Part shown: in pieces, positions 16,249 through 24,775 of the stretch | Layout of the letters: every line of letters begins with the position of its first letter | Position numbering within the stretch: the stretch's first letter is position 1 | Assembly: GCF_013912375.1 (NCBI RefSeq) | Contig: NZ_JACETV010000001.1 | Span: 1,240,001-1,304,000 of the forward strand | DNA: 64,000 bases | DNA from: Emticicia sp. BO119 | GTDB lineage: Bacteria > Bacteroidota > Bacteroidia > Cytophagales > Spirosomataceae | Reading direction: 5' to 3' | Notes under the pieces: model-generated | The model's input: the letters and a program-made list of their open reading frames with translations, nothing else | Told to the model about the DNA's origin: nothing | Database searches by the model: none | Position numbers and translations under genes: made by a program

Positions 16249-17037
16249 ATGATTAAACTAATAGTTTGTGATATGGATGGGACGCTTCTGGATAATCAGG
16301 GACAACTGAATGAGCAGTTCTGGGAATTAGAGACGAAATTAGCTAATAAAGGAATAAAATTTGCCATTGCCAGCGGAAGACAATATTATAACCTTCTCGA
16401 TAGATTTGAACGAATAAAAGATAATCTGATTTTTCTGGCAGATAATGGATCTTATGTTATTTATCGCGATGAGCAGGTACATATTGATTCACTTGATAGT
16501 GTATCAGCCATTAAATTTATAGAAATTGGTCGTAAGATAGAAGAAGCTTATGTGATTGTAAGTGCGAAGAATTCGGCCTATGTGGAGAATATTGATGAGC
16601 GTTTTCTGAATGAGGCAAGGAAATATTTTAAGAGGTTAGAGATAGTTGAAGATTTAACAAAAGTGCAAGATACAGTATTGAAAGTAACTATATGCGATTT
16701 CAATAATTCCGAAACCAATAGCTATCTACATTATAAACAGTTTGAAAAAGAATACAAAGTGGCAGTGGCAGGAAAACTCTGGTTAGACATTAGCGATTGG
16801 GGCGCTAACAAAGGAACCGCTGTTAAAAAAATGCAGGAAAAATTTGGCATTGCTTATGAAGAAACAATGGTATTTGGTGATTACCTGAATGATATGGAAA
16901 TGATGACCACAGGTAAATACAGCTATGCCATGAAAAACGCACACCCTAAAATTATTGAGGCTGCCAGTTATTTAACCAAATATACAAATAATGAGAATGG
17001 AGTATTGGAGACTATTAAAGAATTGGGGTTGGTGTAG
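16249..17037 (+). CDS. Cof-type HAD-IIB family phosphatase
   Basis: 262 residues. Motif I is CDMDGTLLDNQG at the N-terminus (Asp nucleophile and acid/base), motif II is ASGRQ near residue 42, the motif III lysine is in GANKGTAVKKM, and motif IV is VFGDYLNDMEMM. The C2b cap sits between motifs II and III. The length is normal for the family. These enzymes dephosphorylate sugar phosphates, FMN or PLP, and the exact substrate cannot be read from sequence. It is transcribed alone, divergently from the DUF1801 operon. Confidence 0.9.
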   Translation: MIKLIVCDMDGTLLDNQGQLNEQFWELETKLANKGIKFAIASGRQYYNLLDRFERIKDNLIFLADNGSYVIYRDEQVHIDSLDSVSAIKFIEIGRKIEEAYVIVSAKNSAYVENIDERFLNEARKYFKRLEIVEDLTKVQDTVLKVTICDFNNSETNSYLHYKQFEKEYKVAVAGKLWLDISDWGANKGTAVKKMQEKFGIAYEETMVFGDYLNDMEMMTTGKYSYAMKNAHPKIIEAASYLTKYTNNENGVLETIKELGLV

Positions 17038-17044
17038 CTTACCT

Positions 17045-17775
17045 TCAGTCAGAAATCAAATCATTTCTCAATGCTTCTGACCATTGCAAGCTTTCAGGCA
17101 ACGTAATTCTGCTGAATTCAATATGAACAACTCGTCTTTTTCTTTGATTAGTTGTTCTATTAGATGCATGGAGTAGGAGAGGTTTCATAAACATGATGCC
17201 CCCTTTCTTTACTGAGCAAATACATTCGGTTTCAATACTCCAGTCAATCGTTTCAGGCCGGTATATACCTTTTTGATGAGATTTTGGAATTACTTTTAAT
17301 GCTCCATTTCCTTCGTCGGTATCATCAAGATGAATTCTGATGGTGAAATTATCTTCTAAAATTGATAGAGGTGGCTGAACGGCAAATTGCTGATGTTTAA
17401 CTGTCCAAGGTCCAAAGCCATCAATCTCCATTTTTTTATCAACTGAAATTGTGAGGTCCTGATGATAAGCTACAAACCAATTAGAGTCTTCTGGTTTATC
17501 AAAATAAATAGATTTTACTGCAAAGTACTTTTCGCCAAAAACAGAATTAATAAGGAATTTAAATTGCTTATTAAAAATAATGACTAATATTTCCGGTACT
17601 TCCTTCAGAAATTGCCTGATGGCGAATAAATCATTGGTTTTACGGAAAGTAGGTTTTGTGGTATTAGAATTTTCAATGATTTGTAATAAAGCCTCTATTT
17701 CGGGGTCATTAAAAACTTCGTTTACTACTCAAAACCATCGGTTTTTATTTTATCTTTGATTGAATTATTCATCAT
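17045..17775 (-). pseudogene. Phytanoyl-CoA dioxygenase-like gene broken by a one-base frameshift
   Basis: From an ATG at 17775 the frame reads NNSIKDKIKTDGFE and then hits TAG TAA at about 17727. Inserting one base there restores a continuous frame (VVNEVFNDPEIEALL...) to the stop at 17045, giving about 243 residues. The Fe(II) ligands appear as HQD (AYHQDL) and a distal His in KPLLLHASN, with RKRRVVHIEF at the end, as in the PhyH family of 2-oxoglutarate oxygenases. A shorter frame from 17431 would lack the HxD motif. The rest is well preserved, so the break is recent, or a sequencing error. Confidence 0.75.
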
Positions 17776-17793
17776 TTTAATCACTAAATCTCT

Positions 17794-18195
17794 TCACCCT
17801 TCCAAATCAACATAAGGCTTAGTCTCATCCGGTTCTTTACCAAATCTTAACACGTGTCCGTCAGGGTCATAGATTGCCATTTCTAACGCCCATGAATAAT
17901 TGGTAGGGGGGAGCTGAAAAGATACATTTGCAACCTTTAATTCTTCATACAAAGCAAAAATATCTCCGTCAAAGCCTACCCAAATCCATGTACCAGGGTT
18001 GCCTTGGTATCCCTGACAAGCATAAAAACTACCTCCGGTATGCCTGAAACTTGTAAATTCATCCGTCCCCCAATCTTCCTCCTTAAACCCTAAAAGATCA
18101 ACGTAAAATTCTCTTGTTGCTTTCATATCCTTTACAGATAAAATAGCTGTAATACCTTCAATCCGAATGGGAGTTTTAATAGCTCTATCGGTCAT
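17794..18195 (-). CDS. VOC (glyoxalase/bleomycin resistance fold) family protein
   Basis: 133 residues made of two beta-alpha-beta-beta-beta modules: EGITAILSVKDMKATREFYVDLLGF, then MAIYDPDGHVLRFGKEPDE with a metal-ligand-type Glu/His pattern. This is the usual layout of small VOC proteins. The substrate is unknown; drug binding or glyoxalase activity would be guesses. It lies 18 bases upstream of the frameshifted dioxygenase gene on the same strand. Confidence 0.85.
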   Translation of the reverse strand: MTDRAIKTPIRIEGITAILSVKDMKATREFYVDLLGFKEEDWGTDEFTSFRHTGGSFYACQGYQGNPGTWIWVGFDGDIFALYEELKVANVSFQLPPTNYSWALEMAIYDPDGHVLRFGKEPDETKPYVDLEG

Positions 18196-18254
18196 AATGA
18201 AGAATTGGTTAAATTATGAAAAATATTGTTTGAAAACCTGTGTCTAAAGATTGA

Positions 18255-18590
18255 TTAAACAATTATTTTACCTCTACCCACAGAAACGCCTGACCCATAA
18301 TACGAACCTCCATAAAAATACCAGGCTGCTTTTTCGATAAGCTCAAGAGAATTTTCAGGAGTCAAGCTTTCTAACAATGCGTTATCTATAATTGCCTTGA
18401 ACCACCTGATGTTGCTCGAAAATCCTTCTATTTCAATAAAGTAATTCAACCATCTGTTCTGGCAATGCTTACAAGTTTGAATACTAACCTCTGCAAATCT
18501 TCCGTTTGTTTCATCAATACCTAATTCAACCGTATCATAATTAAGATGCGAGAACGGAGGTTTATAGCAGATGCAATCAGAAGAATTCAT
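18255..18590 (-). CDS. Hypothetical protein with CxC and CxxC motifs
   Basis: 111 residues, not recognised. CIC at residues 6-8 and CKHC at about 39-42 could form a zinc site. The rest is mixed helix and strand with a glycine-rich end (YGGSYYGSGVSVGRG). There is no signal peptide or transmembrane segment. It begins 59 bases upstream of the VOC gene and may share its transcript. A 117-bp near-palindrome lies just upstream, between it and the sugar isomerase-like gene. The frame has normal composition, so I take it as real. Confidence 0.6.
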   Translation of the reverse strand: MNSSDCICYKPPFSHLNYDTVELGIDETNGRFAEVSIQTCKHCQNRWLNYFIEIEGFSSNIRWFKAIIDNALLESLTPENSLELIEKAAWYFYGGSYYGSGVSVGRGKIIV

Positions 18591-18606
18591 AATTTCAGAA
18601 TGTCTC

Positions 18607-18723
18607 GAACTTTGATTTAACTGATATAATGATTGACTTGATTTTATTTAACTAATTTGTTCAATAATTGAATATAGATTTTTTTAAGTCAGTGTAATCC
18701 AAAAATCAGTTAAATCAAAGTTC
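18607..18723. repeat. 117-bp near-palindromic element with 19-bp perfect terminal arms
   Basis: Positions 18607-18625 and 18705-18723 are perfect inverted copies (19 bp, starting GAACTTTGATTTAAC). The centre at 18660-18672 is itself a palindrome (TTCAAT-A-ATTGAA), and an inner GACTT/AAGTC pair also matches. The symmetry axis of arms and centre coincides at about 18665. It encodes nothing. It could be a small miniature transposable element, a cruciform-forming site or a processed hairpin; no target duplication is obvious. Confidence 0.8.
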
Positions 18724-18737
18724 AAGATTAAAGTATT

Positions 18738-19667
18738 TTACACCTCAAAACTATCAGATTCCTGATAAGCCTTTATTAAAGCCTGTTCGCCCTCTTTGCC
18801 TGGTTTTGAATTACCATGTTCCATTCCCCATATAAAAGTTCTATTTTCGGTCATTCCTTTCTTATACACATGTTTGAATATGTTTTTATAATTTATTTCG
18901 CCAGTAGTAGGTTCTTTTCTACCAGGATTATCACCAATCTGAAAGTAGCCTATTTCATTCCAGGACCAGTCTATATGCAGAATAATATGACCTTCATTCT
19001 TTTGCATATGGTAAATATCAAACAGTATCTTGCATGATGGGCTATTTACCCCACGGCATATTTCGTAAGTCTGATCAGAGGTTCTTAAAAATAAATTAGG
19101 GGTGTCGCTCAGAGGCTCAAGTACCATTACAATTCCATGAGGCTCAAGAATCTCTGCACCACGTCTTAGGGCATCAATTACGTTCCCAGTCTGAACACCA
19201 ATCGGGAGATTACGCTCAAAATCTCCAGGAACGACAGTGACAAATCTGGCATTGCAACGTTTGGCTACTTCAACTGCACGTTTACAGCCGCTCAGAAATA
19301 TTTCAATATACTCTTTCTTTCCTGCGGCTAAGGTATTTGCCCCGTTTCCTCCTTTATCAACAACGAATACCCCCATATCCATTCCCAATTTGGCCATAGT
19401 CTCGCCAATTTTAGTCTGCATTTCAGGTGTGCGACTCATCATACCATTGTCTTCCATTGCTGTAAAACCATTATCAGCCATGAACTTTAACTGGTCTATC
19501 AGATCTTCTCCAGCCGAATTTTTAAACATTCCAAAATGAGGAGCATATTTGATTTTGAAATTATTTTTGACCTGAAATACATTAAGTTTATCAGCAAAAG
19601 GGACAGCTGATACTCCTGCCATTCCAGCCATTGAGAAAGAGCTTTTAAGAAAATTTCTACGTTCCAT
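18738..19667 (-). CDS. Tat-exported sugar isomerase/epimerase-like TIM barrel
   Basis: 309 residues. A twin-arginine signal, ERRNFLKSSFSMAG, opens the protein, followed by an AP-endonuclease-2-like TIM barrel. Metal ligands expected of hydroxypyruvate isomerase/xylose isomerase-like proteins are seen as MVLEPL, FDIYHMQ, IDWSWNEIGYFQIGDNPGR and WGMEHG. Export by Tat implies folding with metal in the cytoplasm before crossing. The substrate is unknown. It has its own upstream region behind the terminator at 19746-19784. Confidence 0.82.
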   Translation of the reverse strand: MERRNFLKSSFSMAGMAGVSAVPFADKLNVFQVKNNFKIKYAPHFGMFKNSAGEDLIDQLKFMADNGFTAMEDNGMMSRTPEMQTKIGETMAKLGMDMGVFVVDKGGNGANTLAAGKKEYIEIFLSGCKRAVEVAKRCNARFVTVVPGDFERNLPIGVQTGNVIDALRRGAEILEPHGIVMVLEPLSDTPNLFLRTSDQTYEICRGVNSPSCKILFDIYHMQKNEGHIILHIDWSWNEIGYFQIGDNPGRKEPTTGEINYKNIFKHVYKKGMTENRTFIWGMEHGNSKPGKEGEQALIKAYQESDSFEV

Positions 19668-19745
19668 AGTATAAGTGTTGAATAGGATGAGTTTGATGGG
19701 TAATTAAACCGGTTAAAATTAATAGATTCTCTCTGAATCTTTCGA

Positions 19746-19784
19746 CTAAAAAAACAAAGATTGATTAGGTAACAATCAATCTTT
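19746..19784 (-). terminator. Intrinsic terminator of beta-propeller gene
   Basis: AAAGATTGATT (19756-19766) and AATCAATCTTT (19774-19784) form an 11-bp perfect stem with a 7-nt loop. On the minus strand it is followed by GTTTTTTT. It lies 20 bases after the stop of the 19804-21072 gene. Confidence 0.88.
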
Positions 19785-19803
19785 ATATTAAAAAGCAATT
19801 TTT

Positions 19804-21072
19804 TTATTTAATTATCCTTATTGAATGACATCCTCTTGGCAGAAAAAGCTTAATTTCCTGCTTCTGTAAACCTGGGTTATCACCTTGTGTTACCTTCCAG
19901 AATTCAATTCCACCAAAGTGTTTGCCATAGTTAAAATAATCATAGACAGATACAGCTAAATTTTTCCCACTCTGGTCGAACGAAAGACTTTTCGGTAAAA
20001 TTCCCTCAAATTCGTATTCTCCAAGACTATTCAGACTACCATCTGGGGTCAATTTAAGTAAACTTAAAGATGCTTTATTATTTAAACCTGTATTCTCCCA
20101 AGGGAGATAGGTTTTTTTTATATTGGCAACGGCAATCAATCTGCCATCAGGACTAATGGCAAATCCTTCGGGATTTTGGCCCACTTTTATTCTGCTCAAG
20201 GGGAAGTGCTCTGAACTACCATCCAAGCTGAATCTGATAACAAATATTTCACCATCTGCTCCTTCCTCGTTGCGCTTCAAATCAGAAACAATATAGAACT
20301 TTCCGTCTGATGTAAATTGTCCAGAACCTGGCGAAGTGCCGATTTTTATTGGTTTGCCTTGCAGTTCAAGGCGGATAATTTTGTTGGTTGGTCCGTCGCG
20401 AGTAGTTTTTAATAAGCCTATTTCTTTTGTTTCTTCAAAAGTAAAAGCGATATAATTATCGTTGGGATGCCAGCTTACATCTGAAATCTTTCCTGCAGGC
20501 AAATTCTGTGGTCTATGTATAATGCGAATGGGTTTTCCAGTAGGGTCTAATTCAAGGACTTGCAATTCCTTGCCTTCCTCTTCTGTACATAAAACCAGAT
20601 ATTCGCCTTTTGGGCTTATATCTATACCAATAGGGTTTTTACCAGTAGGAAATTTATATAATACTTTAGGATGGGCAATATTCGCTATATCAATTACGGT
20701 TATAAACCCACCTGCGGGTAAATCCTCGCTGAGATTTTTTAACTCAGAAACATTGTCAGCTACCATTCCTCTGGTATCAACTACATAAGCCAGATGATGT
20801 GTATTTGAAACCACCATTGCTTTGGTATGGTTGGCTGATGAGTTTGATACTATGACACTTTTGGAATCATCGTATGACTTCTGTAAAGGTAACTTAAAAG
20901 TTGTAAAAGCATCTTTTGCTCCCTTTTCTTTGTACAACTTCCCATCAGCAAAGGCAGAGGCTGCCATATCGGCATCAGAAATAGCAATAATCCCTTTAGC
21001 TTCAAAAGATAAATTTTGTGAGTAAGAAGTAATACTAACGAATAAAAATAATGGGACGAAATAATTTTTCAT
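19804..21072 (-). CDS. Exported beta-propeller protein
   Basis: 422 residues from the ATG at 21072, chosen because MKNYFVPLFLFVSITSYSQ is a clean signal peptide; the frame runs to 21123 without adding one. Repeated blades of the YVTN/lactonase type are visible: GKNPIGIDISPKGEYLVLCT, GQFTSDGKFYIVSDLKR, GQNPEGFAISPDGRLIAVAN, LSFDQSGKNLAVSVYD. About six or seven blades are likely. There is no catalytic signature to assign an enzyme. It is probably periplasmic and is followed by a strong terminator, so it ends its own transcript. Confidence 0.78.
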   Translation of the reverse strand: MKNYFVPLFLFVSITSYSQNLSFEAKGIIAISDADMAASAFADGKLYKEKGAKDAFTTFKLPLQKSYDDSKSVIVSNSSANHTKAMVVSNTHHLAYVVDTRGMVADNVSELKNLSEDLPAGGFITVIDIANIAHPKVLYKFPTGKNPIGIDISPKGEYLVLCTEEEGKELQVLELDPTGKPIRIIHRPQNLPAGKISDVSWHPNDNYIAFTFEETKEIGLLKTTRDGPTNKIIRLELQGKPIKIGTSPGSGQFTSDGKFYIVSDLKRNEEGADGEIFVIRFSLDGSSEHFPLSRIKVGQNPEGFAISPDGRLIAVANIKKTYLPWENTGLNNKASLSLLKLTPDGSLNSLGEYEFEGILPKSLSFDQSGKNLAVSVYDYFNYGKHFGGIEFWKVTQGDNPGLQKQEIKLFLPRGCHSIRIIK

Positions 21073-21132
21073 GTTTAGTATAACCTGGTTTAAAATGCGA
21101 ATATCTAAAAAGCAGTCTGTCAAAACCTGTTT

Positions 21133-21450
21133 TTAGCTCTCAGCATCATAAACCTGAACTCTTTCCCAAAGATGAGAACAATTGGCTACGAAAGCTAAGT
21201 GATCCGGGTGAGTCTGGTAATCGGCTTGTTGTTGGGGCGTATCAAAGATGAAAGTAATTGAGAATTGGTAAGAATAATCGATTACGGCTCGATTGGTATT
21301 AGCCGGAGTACCTACATAGGCTGTCTGGATTAAATCAATTTTTGATAATTCTAATAAGCCTTCATGTAAAGATTTGTGGTCGGCATCATTGTTTTTGTCT
21401 TTTAACCAGAAGAATACAGTGTGAACAAATCCTTTTTTTAAGTTAGCCAT
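21133..21450 (-). CDS. Dabb (stress-responsive A/B barrel) domain protein
   Basis: 105 residues. FVHTVFFWLKDK at the start and DYQTHPDHLAFVANCSHLWERVQVYD at the end are the hallmarks of the dimeric alpha+beta barrel Dabb family. The protein is probably cytosolic; family members range from stress proteins to cyclases, so no function is assigned. It lies between a secreted hydrolase and the propeller gene on the same strand, with about 60 bases to the latter. Confidence 0.85.
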   Translation of the reverse strand: MANLKKGFVHTVFFWLKDKNNDADHKSLHEGLLELSKIDLIQTAYVGTPANTNRAVIDYSYQFSITFIFDTPQQQADYQTHPDHLAFVANCSHLWERVQVYDAES

Positions 21451-21486
21451 GTCAGGAATATGGTTTAATTGATGATAAAATATGAA

Positions 21487-22677
21487 TTATTGATTAGTAG
21501 CAAAAAAGGTAATAGTATCTAATAAATACTTTTCAACTGAAGAACTATGTGTACCGTTGTTGACAGTGTTTAATTTTACATTAGTCGCCCCTCTTTTTAC
21601 CATTGCATCGTAGGCTGTCTGAGTATTAAAATAGGGCACATAGGTATCAGCTGTACCATGCGTAAGCATTGTAGGAGTCTTAGGTTTCCAGTCAAAAATG
21701 TCATTATCTTTTACAGCATTTATCAAGGCAGCATCTGATCCATTTGCAAGACCCTGTTTAATGGCATCTGAAATGATTTTATTGAAGCTTACAGTGATTC
21801 GTGCATTTTGCTTATCTTTCTGAATCTGACTTGCATAAGGCTCAATGAAATAACTACTCATGGCACGGTTCAACTTATAGATGCTGTCATAGGTTAGTAA
21901 TACCCATATATAAGAAGCATTATGAGTTGGGTCTCCGTCTGAATCTACGCTTGCAAGTGTCTTGAAACTCAGGGTTTTATTATAAGCACCTGCGCCACAG
22001 CTTGAGGCTTTTAAGTTGAACTCAGTGGGTGCTTCCTCTTCGATCTTCTTTTGCAAGGCTAAAGTTGCAAAGCCGCCTTCTGAATAACCACCTAAATACA
22101 CGTTGTTATTCCATTTAATATTCTCTTGTTTAATAAACTCTTTAACAGCTCTTAATAAATCTAAACTTGCTGTGGCTAATCCTTCTCGATGTTCGTACGT
22201 ATGGGGTAATTTATTAGTGCTTCCATATCCAATATAATCGGGAGCAGCCACAATGTATCCAAAAGTAGCTAAAACTGAAGCTATTGTACCTTCTCCGGCA
22301 GAGTCATAATAAGAGGGGGCATCATTATCCGAAAAAATAGTGCCATGCTGATAGCTGGCTAACGGTAAGGGTGTCGTAAGATTTGAAATAACCGGAACCA
22401 CCAAAGCACCGGAGGCCTGAATTTCGGTGCCATCAGTGTTTTTTGTTTTATAGATAATTTTATATTGTTTTACACCCCCACGAATAAATAATGCATAGTC
22501 TGATGCCTGAGAACCGAGCGATGCCAAGAACTGTTCTTTAGTGTAATCATGTACTAAAGCGGCACTAACTAAGACAACTGGTTGTGGATTAGGTTCGGTT
22601 GTAGTTTTATCGCACGACCCTAAAAAAACTGAAAGTGTTATTGAAAATATTAAATACCTGAAATATCTGATTTTCAT
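21487..22677 (-). CDS. Lipoprotein alpha/beta hydrolase (secretory lipase-like)
   Basis: 396 residues from the ATG at 22677; the longer start at 22701 overlaps a -7 box and is unlikely. A lipoprotein signal ends in FLGSC (lipobox Cys near residue 22). The hydrolase part has ASYQHGTIF (oxyanion), the nucleophile elbow GGYSEGGFA, a D-containing TPTMLTHGTADTYVPY segment and His in NNGTHSSS, so Ser-Asp-His are all present. Similar proteins include secretory lipases and prolyl peptidases; the substrate is unknown. It is anchored at the membrane. Confidence 0.82.
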   Translation of the reverse strand: MKIRYFRYLIFSITLSVFLGSCDKTTTEPNPQPVVLVSAALVHDYTKEQFLASLGSQASDYALFIRGGVKQYKIIYKTKNTDGTEIQASGALVVPVISNLTTPLPLASYQHGTIFSDNDAPSYYDSAGEGTIASVLATFGYIVAAPDYIGYGSTNKLPHTYEHREGLATASLDLLRAVKEFIKQENIKWNNNVYLGGYSEGGFATLALQKKIEEEAPTEFNLKASSCGAGAYNKTLSFKTLASVDSDGDPTHNASYIWVLLTYDSIYKLNRAMSSYFIEPYASQIQKDKQNARITVSFNKIISDAIKQGLANGSDAALINAVKDNDIFDWKPKTPTMLTHGTADTYVPYFNTQTAYDAMVKRGATNVKLNTVNNGTHSSSVEKYLLDTITFFATNQ

Positions 22678-22698
22678 AGTGTTCGGTGATTGTAATGA

Positions 22699-22706
22699 CA
22701 AAGTTA
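22699..22706 (-). promoter_or_regulatory. -7 box TAACTTTG for lipoprotein hydrolase gene
   Basis: This is a perfect TAnnTTTG match 22 bases before the ATG at 22677. A matching -33 TTTG is not seen. It decides the start codon. Confidence 0.45.
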
Positions 22707-22950
22707 TTAAATTTATTGGATTACTGCCCTTGCGAAAGTTCTTTTTTGGAAGAATAGGGGTGTTTCAGATTGAAACTGATAAGCAAGATGGGTACCTTGT
22801 TTATAACGTAAAGAAGAGAATAATCTTTTGATAAAACCATAGAATTGTTTGTGACGCAGCCAGTCAATAAAAAATGTGATGAAACACTCGAATGAGAAGA
22901 GGTGGTGTTCCATCACATATAGAAGAATCTTTCGTTTAATCTTTCGATTG

Positions 22951-23115
22951 TTAATATTTTAATTTTGATTTTGGTTTTTCAACCTCATCTTTTATATCTC
23001 TCGAATCAGGTCGCTCATCTCTGTTACCCGATGAGGTATCTCTTGATGCTTTATTCTTGCTATCCGGCCGAAAAACATTCTTAATGTCTCTTTGCCTGTT
23101 TTGTATAGTTGCCAT
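22951..23115 (-). CDS. Small charged hypothetical protein
   Basis: 54 residues from the ATG at 23115 (MATIQNRQRDIKNVF). It is extremely hydrophilic, rich in Lys, Arg, Asp and Ser, with no cysteine or predicted helix-forming hydrophobic run, and is probably disordered. The frame extends upstream to 23142, but those extra residues are hydrophobic and unlike the rest. It is not recognised. Real small proteins of this type exist in the phylum, but a chance frame cannot be excluded. Confidence 0.4.
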   Translation of the reverse strand: MATIQNRQRDIKNVFRPDSKNKASRDTSSGNRDERPDSRDIKDEVEKPKSKLKY

Positions 23116-23276
23116 AGTTTTAAGCAGATATGTGAAAATCAACCAAAAATGAATGCTATTTATAGAACTAACTATAAAAAAAAGTATTCCCGACTGTCAA
23201 AAAATCATTTTAAGATACACCTTTTATTGTCTTGGGGTTAATTCTCCGCACGTATAGGTAGATTTTTTTGGACGAT

Positions 23277-23714
23277 TCATTCCTTAAAATTTTTCCAGGT
23301 AAAAATTATTGGCAATGCTTTTTGCAGTAGAGATAGAAAATTAATTATATAAATCTGGAAATAAACGTCAAATTTTAAGCAAATATATGAGTCAATTATA
23401 CACCAAATAGTAAAAGCAACAATAATAGCGTTTCGTGCCCATTTTTCTTTTTTTTGAAAGGGGTACCAAGCCAGATAAGCAACAAGGATATAGCAACAGG
23501 CAATTGTACCACCTAAAGGCCCGGCTACAAATAGACGGAATTTCTTTATTTCGTTCGGAATTTCAAATGTTTGCCAAAAAACCCTGGCAAGGGCCTGATC
23601 ATAATATTTAAAGAGAGTTAAGTCACTTTTAAAAGCAAAGATTACCCCAATTAAAGCTATAAGAAGGCTACTATAAAAAAGCCACCTTTGCCAGAAAATG
23701 AAAGAATTTTTCAA
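23277..23714 (-). CDS. Four-helix membrane protein of unknown function
   Basis: 145 residues with about four transmembrane segments (roughly 10-28, 62-82, 92-112, 118-138). The sequence FWQRWLFYSSLLIALIG opens the protein. It is not a known transporter family by eye. It begins 20 bases after the SDR gene ends on the same strand, so the two are probably co-transcribed. The role is unknown. Confidence 0.7.
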   Translation of the reverse strand: MKNSFIFWQRWLFYSSLLIALIGVIFAFKSDLTLFKYYDQALARVFWQTFEIPNEIKKFRLFVAGPLGGTIACCYILVAYLAWYPFQKKEKWARNAIIVAFTIWCIIDSYICLKFDVYFQIYIINFLSLLQKALPIIFTWKNFKE

Positions 23715-23733
23715 GAGAACGAAAGTTTAATAA

Positions 23734-24636
23734 TTATTCCTTTTTCGCCTTCGTATTACTCTTAATTACAGCCTGTATTACGTCCCACATTTCATTTGGT
23801 ATTGCATTCAGATGATTAAATTCTCCTGCACCATTCAGCCATTCTCCACCATCTATGGTTACTACTTCGCCATTAACAAATGAAGAGAAGTCTGACATCA
23901 GATAAGCAGCCAGATTGGCTAATTCCTGGTGCTCACCAACACGTTTGAGAGGCACATTACCAAAATCAGAAAATCTTTCACGCATGTGTTCAGGAAATGC
24001 ATCGACCGGAAATAACCTGTCCCAAGCTCCTTTGGTCGGGAAGGGCCCCGGAGCAATGGCGTTGAATCTGATACCATATTTGGCCCATTCAACTGCAAGG
24101 CTTCGGGTCATTGCCAGTACTCCAGATTTTGCCATAGCTGATGGTACCACAAAGGCAGAGCCAGTCCAGGAGTAAGTAGTAACAATACTTAGTACAGTAG
24201 CTTTTTGTTTTTGTTCAATCCAATGTTTGCCAAAAGCTAATGTGCAATAATAGCTACCTTTTAATACTATATCGACTACAGTATCGATGGCGCGATGAGA
24301 GAGCCGTTCGGTTGGGGATATGAAATTCCCAGCAGCATTATTTAGCAAGCCATCAACTTTCCCAAATTCTGCAATGGTTTTATCTTTCATAGCTTCAATA
24401 GCACCAAAATCGCGTACATCACAAGCAATTGGCAATATTTTACCGCCAGTTTCCTGGGTTAGCTCATGGGCAGTTTCTTCTAATACCTGTAGCTTTCTGC
24501 TTGTTATTACAATATTTGCCCCTAACTGAAGAAAATATTTTGTCATAGATCTGCCAAGCCCGGTACCACCTCCAGTTACCACAAAGGTTTTCCCCTCAAG
24601 GGCACCATCTCTTAGCATAGGTTCATTATAAGTCAT
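23734..24636 (-). CDS. SDR oxidoreductase, 2,4-dienoyl-CoA reductase-like
   Basis: 300 residues, Rossmann fold. The cofactor loop is TGGGTGLGRSM, and SRK after the second strand suggests NADPH. NNAAGNF is the NNAG motif. Instead of the usual YxxxK the protein has SAMAK: the Tyr position is Ser, exactly as in mammalian DECR, where the Lys is kept and another Tyr acts. AIAPGPFPTKGAWDRLFP also matches DECR. The likely reaction is reduction of 2,4-dienoyl-CoA in unsaturated fatty-acid breakdown. No other beta-oxidation gene is nearby. Confidence 0.82.
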   Translation of the reverse strand: MTYNEPMLRDGALEGKTFVVTGGGTGLGRSMTKYFLQLGANIVITSRKLQVLEETAHELTQETGGKILPIACDVRDFGAIEAMKDKTIAEFGKVDGLLNNAAGNFISPTERLSHRAIDTVVDIVLKGSYYCTLAFGKHWIEQKQKATVLSIVTTYSWTGSAFVVPSAMAKSGVLAMTRSLAVEWAKYGIRFNAIAPGPFPTKGAWDRLFPVDAFPEHMRERFSDFGNVPLKRVGEHQELANLAAYLMSDFSSFVNGEVVTIDGGEWLNGAGEFNHLNAIPNEMWDVIQAVIKSNTKAKKE

Positions 24637-24775
24637 TTTTGTCGGGTTTTAATTGTTGAGGATAATTGTATTATTTACGGCAAAATACACTATTAATCCA
24701 ACAATAAATTTATTATGAGTATTTTCTTTTATGAAATCACCGATTTTCTGTTAATTGATGTTATCCACATATAAT

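Noticed and set aside
18607-18723. Simple intrinsic terminator
   Set aside because: Arms are 79 bases apart with a symmetrical centre and there is no T-run after the outer stem.
22713-22916. 67-codon minus-strand open frame
   Set aside because: Phe/His-rich with no similarity I know; it lies just upstream of the -7 box of the lipoprotein hydrolase and looks like chance.
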